Assembly (NCBI GenBank): GCA_029937545.1 | Contig: JAPYPR010000014.1 | Coordinates: 5,454 to 57,676 of the forward strand | Reading direction: 5' to 3' | Length of the DNA stretch: 52,223 bases | DNA from: Erythrobacter sp. | GTDB taxonomy: Bacteria; Pseudomonadota; Alphaproteobacteria; Sphingomonadales; Sphingomonadaceae | Part shown: positions 38,327-46,496 of the stretch, in pieces | Position numbering within the stretch: position 1 is the stretch's first letter | Layout: every line of letters starts with the position of its first letter | Notes under the pieces: generated by a model | What the model saw: only the letters and a program-made list of their open reading frames with translations | Databases searched by the model: none | Told to the model about the DNA's origin: nothing | Made by a program: the position numbers and the translations under genes

Positions 38327-39812
38327 AGGCCGCGACCACAGGCCTGACCGTCAGGCCCAGTGCGTCGCGCCGGTGCCAGCGCCAGCCGAGCAGCAGCGCG
38401 GCCACCGTGAGGCCGGTAGCAAGGCCGATCCATACACCGACGCCTTCGAGCGGTGTGGCGAAACCGAGCACCAGCGCCGTACCGATCCCCGGCACCCAAT
38501 AGGCGAAGGCGGCAATCCACATCGGGATGCGCGTGTCTTGCAGACCACGCAGGGCGCCGGCAGCGACCGCCTGCATCCCGTCGAACAGCTGGAAGGCCGC
38601 GGCGACAACGATGTAGGTGAGCGCAAAGCCCACCAGCTCTGAATTGGCCGGGTCCCACGGGTCGATATAAATGGCCAGCAGCGGCTTGGGGATCGCGACC
38701 ATGGCAATCGCCGTCACGAGCATGAAGCCGGTGCCGATCGCGATCGCGCTCCACCCGGCGCGTTTCATGCCGTCGGTGTCGCGCGCGCCATAGAAATAGC
38801 CGACACGGATGGTCGCGGCCTGGCCGACGCCGAACGGCACCTGGAATGCTAAAGCGGCGATCTGCAACGCGACCGTGTGTGCGGCAAGCTGGGTCGCGCC
38901 GATATTGCCCATCAGGAAGGCGGCAGCACCGAAGATGCCGGCCTCTGCAGTGATCGTCAGTGCAATCGGTGTGCCGACACGCACGATCTGCATGAAGCGC
39001 GACCAGTCCGGCGACCACCAGCGTCCGAAAATCCGATAGCGGTGGAGCCGCGGGTCGAGGCGGATCGCGACCACATAAGCAAGCAGGGTCACCAGAGTGG
39101 TGATGATCGTCGCCACCGCCGCGCCGCGCAGGCCGAGCTCGGTCGCGCCCAGATTGCCGAAGATGAACGCGTAATTCGCCAGCGCGTTGACGAAGATGCC
39201 GCCCGCCGTGATCGCCGTCGCGAAGATCGGCCGGTCGAGCGTCGAGACGAAACTGCGCAACACGTTGTTGATCAGGAACGGCACCATCGAGATGACAAGG
39301 ATGGTGTTATATTCCAGCGCCAGCGCGATGATGCGCGGCTCCTGACCCGTCAATCGCATCAGCGGGCCGAGCAGCAAGCACAGGCCGCCGCCGCCGAGGC
39401 CCGAGAAAACGGACAGCCACAGTGCCATACGAACTGTCCGCCGGACAGGCCGTAGTGCCGGCGCGCGCTCGCCCAGTTCCGCTGCCGCGACGGGTGCGAC
39501 TGCTCCGGTAAGGCCCGACAGCGCCCACATGACGAGACCGAACAGCGCGATCGCGAGTGCCGAAGCCGCCAGCTGTTCCTCGCCCAGCCGCGCGATGAAG
39601 ATCACGTCGATGGCGTAGGTGAGCATCTGCAGCAGATTTGCAGCCGCCAGCGGCCAGCTCAGCCGGAAGGTCGCACGGATTTCGTCGAGCCAGCCGTCGC
39701 TGCCAGTGTCCAGATCGGACGGCAGGGGCTCTGGAGGCAGATCGCAGGCCATGCAGCCGGCCCGGATAGGCGCAGCCCGATCGGCGTTCAATTCATACGA
39801 TGTTCTCGACAT
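38307..39812 (-). CDS. MATE-family multidrug/cation exporter
   Basis: A 501-residue, 12-helix exporter of the multidrug and toxic compound extrusion family (NorM-like). It has the conserved motif around LSWPLAAANLLQMLTYAIDV and two MatE halves with FNG-like repeats (ISMVPFLINNVLRSFVSTLD in the first half; VAAAFQLFDGMQAVAAGALR in the second). Probably drug/H+ or drug/Na+ antiport; substrate unknown. A later ATG at 39752 (MACDLPPEP) is also possible as the start. Confidence 0.9.
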   Translation of the reverse strand: MSRTSYELNADRAAPIRAGCMACDLPPEPLPSDLDTGSDGWLDEIRATFRLSWPLAAANLLQMLTYAIDVIFIARLGEEQLAASALAIALFGLVMWALSGLTGAVAPVAAAELGERAPALRPVRRTVRMALWLSVFSGLGGGGLCLLLGPLMRLTGQEPRIIALALEYNTILVISMVPFLINNVLRSFVSTLDRPIFATAITAGGIFVNALANYAFIFGNLGATELGLRGAAVATIITTLVTLLAYVVAIRLDPRLHRYRIFGRWWSPDWSRFMQIVRVGTPIALTITAEAGIFGAAAFLMGNIGATQLAAHTVALQIAALAFQVPFGVGQAATIRVGYFYGARDTDGMKRAGWSAIAIGTGFMLVTAIAMVAIPKPLLAIYIDPWDPANSELVGFALTYIVVAAAFQLFDGMQAVAAGALRGLQDTRIPMWIAAFAYWVPGIGTALVLGFATPLEGVGVWIGLATGLTVAALLLGWRWHRRDALGLTVRPVVAASTPPAA

Positions 39813-40014
39813 TGCATGATCGCGAAGTGCGCTACGTCCGCAACAGTTCGGCCTTGAACTGAAGCTACGATGCTATTCAATCGCAGGATAAGCGTTTGAT
39901 CAGGAAAGTTGTCCCGATATGGAACGCTCTCATATGTATCACGCCGCGAGGGCTTAATGGAGCCAGAATGCCCGAACGAATCGAACTCCGTCCGGTCGCA
40001 GTTGGGGGAGGGCC

Positions 40015-40923
40015 ATGCACGGAAGCTATCAGGCCAATTGGGCTACTGGCGATCTTAAGGTTTACGGCTCTTGTGCCGATGTCGAGGCGCTGATTGCAAG
40101 CTTCCCGACACTGTCGTTCTTTGACCCCAACCCTCGCACGCCGACACAGAGGCTGGCAATCGCTAGCCTTGCGGCTACAGCTTCGCTCGTGAGCTTCACC
40201 CTGGGTGGATCTGCGGAAAGAGATCGGCACTTTGAAGAGGTTGTCACGGTGCCGACAAAAAGCGTGGTGAAGGATGATCGTCTGCCCATGGACAGGCAGC
40301 GCTTCAGGATAGCTCCCGCCGGTATGCTCGATACGCCATCGGCTCCAGATGCGCACTCCGAGAAATCAGTTGCTTCACCACTTTCCGCAGTTCCTGCCGC
40401 ACCGTCGCCCGAGCCGGAGCGGATTGGCGACCTAAGCATGCCAATCGTCGCGGTCGATGTCGTCGAGGCAGAAGGAGGCGTCGAGACATCGGAGCTCGTA
40501 AAGCATCAATCCGCTTCGGGCGCCCACGTCGGACCGATGGCAAGTCCATCGACGGAGATTGCCGAGCCATTGCTTGCCGCCCCGACTGCATCGTCACTGA
40601 ATGAAGGTGGCATTACTCATCTATCCGTGCGCGAAGCCGGGCTGATTGTAGGGCAATTCGAATTCCGCGACGACGGACAAAAGGTCAGGGTGAAATTGGG
40701 ATCGGTTCTGGCGGTATTCGCTGACCGCTTCGAACCTGCGCAATACGATCGGCTGGCGAAGTCGCCGGCGGCGCAGGATTTCGTGGATATCGAACGCTTG
40801 TCGAACGCTGGGCTCGGAATGCGATATGATCCGGTTTACGACGAGATCGTAATGGAGATCGCGATCGAAACGACAGTCCGCGATGCGGGCTATCAGTCGC
40901 AGGAGCCTTCCGCATATTCGTAG
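40015..40923 (+). CDS. Hypothetical protein at the edge of the curli locus
   Basis: A 302-residue protein that I do not recognise. The start at ATG 40015 is supported by GGGGGAGGG about 4 nt upstream. It has no N-terminal signal; a hydrophobic segment at about 47-65 (LAIASLAATASLVSFTLGG) may be a membrane anchor, leaving residues 70-300 in the periplasm. The middle is Pro/Ser/Glu-rich and probably disordered. A compact C-terminal domain (about 200-290, with FEFRDDGQKVRVKLGSVLAV and LSNAGLGMRYDPVYDEIVME) looks folded. It overlaps csgH by 31 nt tail to tail, and lies opposite the curli operon. A role as an accessory or regulator of curli assembly is inference. Confidence 0.7.
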   Translation: MHGSYQANWATGDLKVYGSCADVEALIASFPTLSFFDPNPRTPTQRLAIASLAATASLVSFTLGGSAERDRHFEEVVTVPTKSVVKDDRLPMDRQRFRIAPAGMLDTPSAPDAHSEKSVASPLSAVPAAPSPEPERIGDLSMPIVAVDVVEAEGGVETSELVKHQSASGAHVGPMASPSTEIAEPLLAAPTASSLNEGGITHLSVREAGLIVGQFEFRDDGQKVRVKLGSVLAVFADRFEPAQYDRLAKSPAAQDFVDIERLSNAGLGMRYDPVYDEIVMEIAIETTVRDAGYQSQEPSAYS

Positions 40924-41231
40924 CTGAGGCCGTCGGCTTCGAAGATCTTTGCGCGCACGCACCAGCTGCCTGCTGCGCTCATCGTCATGGTCGATAGAAC
41001 ACTCTCTCGACCCGCGGCCAGCTGGGTACTGCCCTTGTGTCGGCTGGTCGAACTGCCTTCGAGCAGCAACTCGTAGGACACCTGTTGCGATGTCGACGAC
41101 TGGCCGCGCAAGGTTACGATGACCGTATCGGCCGTTTGCTCGACCTCCATAAAGATGGCGCGCGCAGGTTCGTTGGCTGCCATTGGCATTGCACTCCCGA
41201 TCAACAGGGGGGTCAGTATCCAACCGAACAT
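40893..41231 (-). CDS. csgH: CsgH-like curli assembly protein
   Basis: A 112-residue periplasmic protein of the CsgH/CsgC immunoglobulin-like fold, which in other Alphaproteobacteria inhibits curlin amyloid formation inside the cell. Residues 1-18 are a signal peptide (MFGWILTPLLIGSAMPMAA). The mature part has the repeated beta-strand motif VIVTLRGQSSTSQQVSYELL and LEGSSTSRHKGSTQLAAGRE typical of CsgH, with two Cys (SWCVRAKIF and EGSCD) placed to form a disulfide. A GGGAGG ribosome-binding site lies within the previous gene; the start overlaps that gene's stop by one base (TGATG), so they are co-translated. Confidence 0.75.
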   Translation of the reverse strand: MFGWILTPLLIGSAMPMAANEPARAIFMEVEQTADTVIVTLRGQSSTSQQVSYELLLEGSSTSRHKGSTQLAAGRESVLSTMTMSAAGSWCVRAKIFEADGLSYEYAEGSCD

Positions 41232-41821
41232 CAGTTGCCTCCCGGCTCGGAAAGCTGATTGACGATTGCTTCGATCAGGGCTTGCGTCGCATCTGGCAAG
41301 GCTTCCTTCTCATCGACTGGCGGAGAGGATGGGGCGGCGGGGGTCAGAGTTATCGAGGCCAATGCTTGCAAATCCCGATCATCGGGCGATGCGTCGCGCC
41401 CCTTTGCACTGCGGCTCGCCTCGGCAACGCTTATGCCCGCCGCTGTCGCATAGCGCTCGCCGACGAGCACTTCTTCGGCGGAAAGGGTCGGTTGGAGGCG
41501 ACTGGCGAAGTCGGCGGAGCGCGCCTCGATCCGGCGAGCGCAGAACTCTGCGTCTTCGGGGCCGAGTAGCTCTGCACTGCACCGGTCGAGTCCTTCGACA
41601 CGGGCGAACTCTACCGAAGTATCTCCTTCGGTGAGCTGCTCGACATCGCTGCCGTCGTCGGCGCTGGGCTCGCCGATGGGCTCCGTAACGTCCGTTTCGC
41701 CCCTTTGCGTCACTTGCTCGAGTGAGGCGGTTTCGCGGCTCTCAGACGAAGCATCGACCTGCTCGATCGCAGTCGTCTGTTGCGTCAGCAGCATCGCGCC
41801 GAAAATGATGCCCAGGTTCAT
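41231..41821 (-). CDS. Unrecognised protein in the curli operon
   Basis: A 196-residue acidic protein with a short hydrophobic N-terminus (MNLGIIFGAMLLTQQTTA) that may act as a signal peptide. Residues 20-75 are Glu/Asp/Ser/Thr-rich and probably disordered; residues 78-140 look helical with a Cys pair (LDRCSAELLGPEDAEFC). The C-terminus is Pro/Ala rich, then helical (ATQALIEAIVNQLSEPGG). AAAGGACT is a good ribosome-binding site. It sits between the CsgB-like gene (18 nt upstream) and csgH (1-nt overlap), so a function in curlin handling is likely, though I know of no family for it. Confidence 0.7.
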   Translation of the reverse strand: MNLGIIFGAMLLTQQTTAIEQVDASSESRETASLEQVTQRGETDVTEPIGEPSADDGSDVEQLTEGDTSVEFARVEGLDRCSAELLGPEDAEFCARRIEARSADFASRLQPTLSAEEVLVGERYATAAGISVAEASRSAKGRDASPDDRDLQALASITLTPAAPSSPPVDEKEALPDATQALIEAIVNQLSEPGGN

Positions 41822-41839
41822 ACTAACAGTCCTTTCGCG

Positions 41840-42610
41840 TCAGCCGCCGTTCGACTGTAGCACAATCAGAGCCGCGCCGCCTGTCTGTTCGATCTGAAGG
41901 TCAGACAGACCATCGCCCTGCTGCGTCCAGTCGAGGCGATTGCCCGCGCCCAACTGTGTCGCCGTTATGGCATTGCCGTTGCCGTCCTGCGTCAGTCGGG
42001 CCTGATTGTCGGTTCCGTCCTGGATAAGGCCGAGGCTGTTCGCCTCGCCCGACTGGCTGATGGCCGCTGCGGAATGGGTCGCGCCGTTCTCTTGCTGAAA
42101 TATATCTGCGGCATTGCCGTCGCCCTGCTGCGCGAGCACCACGACCGTCTGGCCGATGCCGTCCTGTTCGATATCCGCCTGGTTGGCGTCGCCTGCCTGG
42201 ACGATTGCGGTGTAATGCGTACCGCCGCGCTGAGCGACCTCGGCGCGATTGTCGTCGCCGCGCTGGACCAAGCGCGCATAGCTGGATCCGCCGACCTGCT
42301 GCGCGGTGGCGCGGTTTCCGCTGCCGACCTGGTCGACGAACACGCCGCGGTCCTCCTCGGCAGGCAGTTCGACAGGTTCGAATGCAGGCGTGCCGCCGCT
42401 GCCGTTGCCCTGAGCGCCGGAATTGCCGTTGTTGCCGCCGCAGGGGTTGCCGGTGCCTTGGCCGGGGCCACTGCCGCATGGGTTGCCAGGTGGAACATGT
42501 CCGCCAGCCCCGGTGCCGCCGCCCTGCTGTGCCAGCGCGGGGCCAGCCGTCACAGACAGCGCCAAAGCGCTGGAAAGCAGGGCTTTTTTCATGAGTTCAC
42601 TGTTCTGCAT
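41840..42610 (-). CDS. CsgB-like curlin-repeat protein with Cys/Gly/Pro-rich N-terminus
   Basis: A 256-residue secreted curlin-family protein. A signal peptide (about residues 1-27, core ALLSSALALSVTAGPALAQ) is followed by a Gly/Pro/Asn-rich region with two Cys in the repeated context NPCG (GNPCGSGPGQGTGNPCGGNN), then a set of curlin repeats of the type QxGxxNxAxxxQ from about residue 95 to the end. Its length and place suggest the nucleator (CsgB) role, which is inference. I chose ATG 42610 for its upstream GAAGG; ATG 42592 (MKKALLSS) is the start favoured by the other two curlins' MKK beginnings. Confidence 0.78.
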   Translation of the reverse strand: MQNSELMKKALLSSALALSVTAGPALAQQGGGTGAGGHVPPGNPCGSGPGQGTGNPCGGNNGNSGAQGNGSGGTPAFEPVELPAEEDRGVFVDQVGSGNRATAQQVGGSSYARLVQRGDDNRAEVAQRGGTHYTAIVQAGDANQADIEQDGIGQTVVVLAQQGDGNAADIFQQENGATHSAAAISQSGEANSLGLIQDGTDNQARLTQDGNGNAITATQLGAGNRLDWTQQGDGLSDLQIEQTGGAALIVLQSNGG

Positions 42611-42654
42611 GATCGGCCTTCGGGTCGCTGAAAGAAAAGGAGAGAGAATGGATT

Positions 42655-42684
42655 GAAGGGCGCGCTCAATATGGCGCGCCCTTC
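42655..42684 (-). terminator. Hairpin after the 439-residue curlin gene
   Basis: Stem GAAGGGCGCGC / GCGCGCCCTTC (11 bp, perfect) with an 8-nt loop, just past the stop codon and before the CsgB-like gene. No T-run; probably a partial terminator or 3' stabiliser. Confidence 0.6.
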
Positions 42685-42690
42685 GGGGGA

Positions 42691-44010
42691 TCACATGGAC
42701 GTGGCCGGAGCTGATGCCACATTCTGCATGACGGTGGCGGAATTGCCGGTGCCGGTTTGATCGACATTCGACAGGTTTCCGTCGTTACCCTGCATCACGG
42801 TCGCCGAATTCTCGGTGCCCGATTGCACGATGTAGGACATATTGTTCTCGCCCGACTGGATGACGGAAGCGAAGTTGTCGCCCGAACCCGCGCCGTTGTC
42901 CTGTGAGATGTCCGACAGATTGTTGAAGCCCGACTGGTCGACATTTGCCAGCTGGCCGTCACCCGTCTGCATGACTGTCGAAGTCAGAGTGTCACCGCTC
43001 TGCGTAACATTGGCTTCGGCGCCTTCACCATCGGACTGATTGATGGTGCTGCGCAGGTTGGTGCCCGATATCTGGTCGACCATGGCCAGCGACGCGGTGT
43101 TGGTCTGATCGACATCGCTGAAGCTGTTGTCGGCACCCTGGCTCACGATGGCATCGGACTCGCGGCTCTGACCGCCTTGCGTGACATAGCTCTCGTTGTC
43201 ATCGCCGGACTGCGTAACAGAAGCCGTAACAGTGCGCGCAATCTGATCGACGTAGGAAATATTGCGGTTGCCGCTCTGCGTAACTGTGGCTTCCATCTCC
43301 TTGTTAGCGCCTTGGCTGACGTCAGAGAAGTTGCCGTCGTTCGACTGGGTGACGAGAACGCGCGCATCCGAGCCACGCTGCTGAACGGTCGAATCGTTGT
43401 TCGTGCCGTTCTGGATCACGTCTGCATCGGAATAGGGATCTGCCGTATCGCCGAAGACATTCTGCGTGATCGAAGACGAGTTGCCCGAACCGGTTTGGTC
43501 GTTGCGGGCCGTGACGCCCGAACCGCTGCCATCGTCGCCCGGACCGCCCGAATTGTTCGGATTGCCGTTCTGCGTGATGGTGGAGATGTTGGCGCTGCCG
43601 CTCTGGATGATACGACCGTTGAGCGAAAAGCCCGAAGGGACGGTATTGCCGCCAGGTGCTTCGGAGTTCTGCGTGATCGTTGCTTCATTGCCGGGGTTCG
43701 ATCCAGGATTGTCGCTGTGCTGTTCGATACGTGCGCGGCTGTTGTCACCGGTTTGATCGATCGTCGCCTTGTTGGCAGCCACGTTGAAGAGGCTCGCACC
43801 CGTCGGATCTTCCGTCTGCGTGACTTCGACCAGATTGTCGTTACCGTCCTGGTCGATGTCGGAAACGCCTTCGTTGCCCTGCTGGCTGACAGTGGTGGTA
43901 TTGTCATCGCCGACCTGATCGACGTCCGAGCTCTGTGCCTGCTGGGCGAACGCCGGAGCGGCAACAGCGAGAGCAATGATCGATGCGCCTGAGATAATGG
44001 ACTTTTTCAT
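42691..44010 (-). CDS. Curlin-repeat (CsgA-like) amyloid subunit, 439 residues
   Basis: A secreted functional-amyloid subunit. A signal peptide (MKKSIISGASIIALAVAAPA then FAQQ) is followed by about 30 imperfect half-repeats of 10-13 residues, such as VTQSGDDNESYVTQGG and VMQTGDGQLANVDQSGFNNL, with the Gln/Asn/Ser/Gly spacing of curlin repeats. It is strongly acidic (frequent DVDQ, DIDQ). At 439 residues it is about three times the length of E. coli CsgA (151 residues, five full repeats). AAGGAAT gives a clear ribosome-binding site. Only 68 nt separate it from the giant curlin upstream. Confidence 0.88.
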   Translation of the reverse strand: MKKSIISGASIIALAVAAPAFAQQAQSSDVDQVGDDNTTTVSQQGNEGVSDIDQDGNDNLVEVTQTEDPTGASLFNVAANKATIDQTGDNSRARIEQHSDNPGSNPGNEATITQNSEAPGGNTVPSGFSLNGRIIQSGSANISTITQNGNPNNSGGPGDDGSGSGVTARNDQTGSGNSSSITQNVFGDTADPYSDADVIQNGTNNDSTVQQRGSDARVLVTQSNDGNFSDVSQGANKEMEATVTQSGNRNISYVDQIARTVTASVTQSGDDNESYVTQGGQSRESDAIVSQGADNSFSDVDQTNTASLAMVDQISGTNLRSTINQSDGEGAEANVTQSGDTLTSTVMQTGDGQLANVDQSGFNNLSDISQDNGAGSGDNFASVIQSGENNMSYIVQSGTENSATVMQGNDGNLSNVDQTGTGNSATVMQNVASAPATSM

Positions 44011-44043
44011 AGGTAATTCCTTGCTTCACTTGGAAAGTGATGA

Positions 44044-44070
44044 GGTGCCGCGCCGCGAGGGTGCGGCACC
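44044..44070 (-). terminator. Hairpin after the giant curlin gene
   Basis: Stem GGTGCCGC / GCGGCACC (8 bp, perfect) with an 11-nt loop, in the 68-bp spacer between the two large curlin genes. No T-run on the minus strand, so it may attenuate or stabilise rather than end transcription. Confidence 0.55.
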
Positions 44071-44078
44071 CCTTACGG

Positions 44079-46496
44079 TTACATTCCGGTCTGGGTCACA
44101 GTCGCGGTGTTACCCATGCCGTCCTGCATGATGTTGGACATCGAAGTGTCGCCCGACTGGATGACGGTGGCGGTGTTGTTGCTACCGTCCTGCAGGATGA
44201 TCGACTCATTGGAGAGCCCCGACTGGGTCAGCGTCGCGGTGTTGTCCGAACCGAACTGGTCGATGTCGGAAGTCCCGCCGATGCCGCTCTGGTCAACCGT
44301 CGCGGTCTGGTTCAGTCCGCGCTGGAAGATGTCCGAGCTGTCGCCGTTTCCTCCCTGGGTCACAGTGGCGCTATGCCCTGCACCGAAGGTGCCGCCCTGG
44401 TCGATCATCGAGACGCTATCGACGCTGGTGCTCAGCTGCTCGACATAGGCCGACTGGAACGCCCCTGCCTGCGTAATCGTCGAGGTGCCATTGTCACCCG
44501 ACTGCGTCACACCTGCAGCGTTCTCGTCGAGATATTCGCCCGAGCTGTTGAGCAGGCCGGTCTGCGTGATGGTCGACGTGTTGTCGGTTCCGTCCTGCAG
44601 CACATTGGCCTGGTGTCCGCCGATGAAGCCCTGAGTAATCGTGGATGTATTACCCTCGTTGCTCTGATTTACGACAGCACCGGACACGTAAGTCGACGAC
44701 TGGTTCACGGTTGAATCCTGGTCGACGCCGGACTGGGTAACCTTCGCCCCGTTAAGAACGCCGGTCTGGGTGATCGAAGAGGTGCTCTCGGAACCCGACT
44801 GGTCGACTTCGGCCAGCGTCAGATCGCCCGACTGGATAACGGTCGAGCCGAGATCCGAGCCATTCTGCACGATGTCGGCCGTGTTCGTGTCGCCCGACTG
44901 TGTGACATCCGACAGATTGCCACCACCGGTCTGCATGACCATTGCATCGCCATTGTCGCCCGTCTGGTAGACGTTCGACGTGTTGAAGCCTGCAGCTCCG
45001 GTCGAATCCTGCGTGACGTTGGCAGTATTCGTCCCGCCCGACTGCTGTGTGAGGCTCTGGTTACCGTTGCCGCTCTGCGAAATATCGGCGAAGGCATCGC
45101 CGCTATCCTGATTGACCGTGGCACCATTGGAGTCGCCGGTCTGGGACACGAAGGCGGTCGCCGGTACGGTGTCCTGGGTCACCAGTGCGGTGTTCGAGTC
45201 ACCGGTCTGATCGATATCGGCGAACGAGTTGACATCCGGAACCGCGGGCTGGCTGGCCGGAGATCCGTCGCCCGTACCATCGGCCGTCTGGCGCAGCACG
45301 GTCGCGCTGTTGAGATCGCCGGTCTGGGTGACTTCCGCCTGAGCGAAATCGCCACTCTGGTCGATGAACGACGTGTTTTCGTTACCCGTCTGTACGACGT
45401 CGACGATCTGGTTGGCACCCGACTGGAAGACGTCGGAGTCGTTGCCGTTACCGTCCTGAAGAACACCGACGCGGGCGACGGGCTCCTCGTTCGAGTAGTT
45501 GTTGTCCGGATCGCCGGCATCGGCGTTCACACCGGTCTGTACGACATTGGAGTCGTTGGCATCGCCCAGCTGGCGAACGCTTGCTTCGTTGAAGCGGTTG
45601 GACTGCTCGATCGTCGATGCGCTCGAACCGTCTTGGAACACGGCCGCATTCTGCGCACCACCATTCTGGGTGATCGTAGAATTGGCGGCACCGCCGTCCT
45701 GAATGACGCTGGCCCGCTGGTCGCTGCCAGTTTGCGTCACGGTGCTGCTGGCGGACGAGGCACCGGCAAACTGCTGGACGTTGGCGACGCCATTGCTGCC
45801 GGACTGGTCGACGAGCGAACTGCCCGAGCTTCCGGCCTGGCTCACATCAGCACTATTGTCGCTGCCGGACTGCAGAACGACGCTGTCGTTGTTCCTGGCA
45901 GTCTGGCTAACGATGGCCGTATGGCCGCCATTGCCGCCTTGGCTGACTTCGGAGTCGTTGCCGTAGCTGGTATCGGTGCCGTTCTGATCGACACCCTGGG
46001 CGATACTGGCGATATTGTTGTCGCTGGTCTGCAGAACTTCGGAATACTGCCAATCGTCTAGCTGGACCACGGTCGCATCGTTGAAATCGCCGCTTTGATC
46101 GACAGAGGATTCGCTACGAATTGCCAGCGTTTCCGTGCTCTGGGTGACATTCGCGGAATTATCATCGCCGGATTGGTCAATGACCGACAGGTTTAGTGGC
46201 GGTGCGACATTCTGTAGGTCGGTGCCGTCATCGTCCTGAGTGAGGGTCGCGGTGTTGCGATCGCCGGTCTGACGGATTTGCGAATCGCTACCGGCCAGGC
46301 CGTTCTGGTTTACATCGGCGGTGTTACTTTCGCCTTCCTGAAAGACGGTAGAGCTGTCGTTCGAACCGGTCTGATCGACCGTCACGACATGGTTGTTACC
46401 TGCCTGATCAATATCAGACGAATTGTCCTGCGCGGCAGCAGTGGCGCTGATCGCCATAGCTGCGGCAGAAACGCCATACATCAAGAACTTCTTCAT
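44079..46496 (-). CDS. Giant curlin-repeat protein, 805 residues
   Basis: A secreted curlin-family protein of unusual length. The signal peptide (MKKFLMYGVSAAAMAISATA then AAQ) is followed by some 60 half-repeats of about 11-13 residues in tandem (VDQSGSNGVANVQQFAGASS; VIQSGDTSMSNIMQDGMGNT), running to the last residue with no other domain. The composition is rich in Asp, Ser, Thr, Gln, Asn and Gly and almost free of Lys and Cys. A few interruptions contain Pro or Glu (around DPDNNYSNEEPVARVGV and GSPASQPAVPDVNSF). It would give a very long fibre subunit or a multi-domain beta-solenoid. The start has a clear AAAGGTGAT ribosome-binding site. Confidence 0.88.
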   Translation of the reverse strand: MKKFLMYGVSAAAMAISATAAAQDNSSDIDQAGNNHVVTVDQTGSNDSSTVFQEGESNTADVNQNGLAGSDSQIRQTGDRNTATLTQDDDGTDLQNVAPPLNLSVIDQSGDDNSANVTQSTETLAIRSESSVDQSGDFNDATVVQLDDWQYSEVLQTSDNNIASIAQGVDQNGTDTSYGNDSEVSQGGNGGHTAIVSQTARNNDSVVLQSGSDNSADVSQAGSSGSSLVDQSGSNGVANVQQFAGASSASSTVTQTGSDQRASVIQDGGAANSTITQNGGAQNAAVFQDGSSASTIEQSNRFNEASVRQLGDANDSNVVQTGVNADAGDPDNNYSNEEPVARVGVLQDGNGNDSDVFQSGANQIVDVVQTGNENTSFIDQSGDFAQAEVTQTGDLNSATVLRQTADGTGDGSPASQPAVPDVNSFADIDQTGDSNTALVTQDTVPATAFVSQTGDSNGATVNQDSGDAFADISQSGNGNQSLTQQSGGTNTANVTQDSTGAAGFNTSNVYQTGDNGDAMVMQTGGGNLSDVTQSGDTNTADIVQNGSDLGSTVIQSGDLTLAEVDQSGSESTSSITQTGVLNGAKVTQSGVDQDSTVNQSSTYVSGAVVNQSNEGNTSTITQGFIGGHQANVLQDGTDNTSTITQTGLLNSSGEYLDENAAGVTQSGDNGTSTITQAGAFQSAYVEQLSTSVDSVSMIDQGGTFGAGHSATVTQGGNGDSSDIFQRGLNQTATVDQSGIGGTSDIDQFGSDNTATLTQSGLSNESIILQDGSNNTATVIQSGDTSMSNIMQDGMGNTATVTQTGM

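Noticed and set aside
39813..40014. Promoter or operator in front of the 302-residue protein
   Set aside because: I found no convincing -35/-10 pair or palindrome; only the ribosome-binding site is clear.
42074..45966. Several + strand frames opposite the curlin genes
   Set aside because: The repeated nucleotide pattern of curlin repeats keeps the opposite strand open; the translations are repetitive and have no signals.
44079..46496. Reading the repeat tracts as a CRISPR array or tandem DNA repeat
   Set aside because: The periodicity is at protein level (about 11-13 residues) and the DNA units vary too much; there are no identical direct repeats with spacers.
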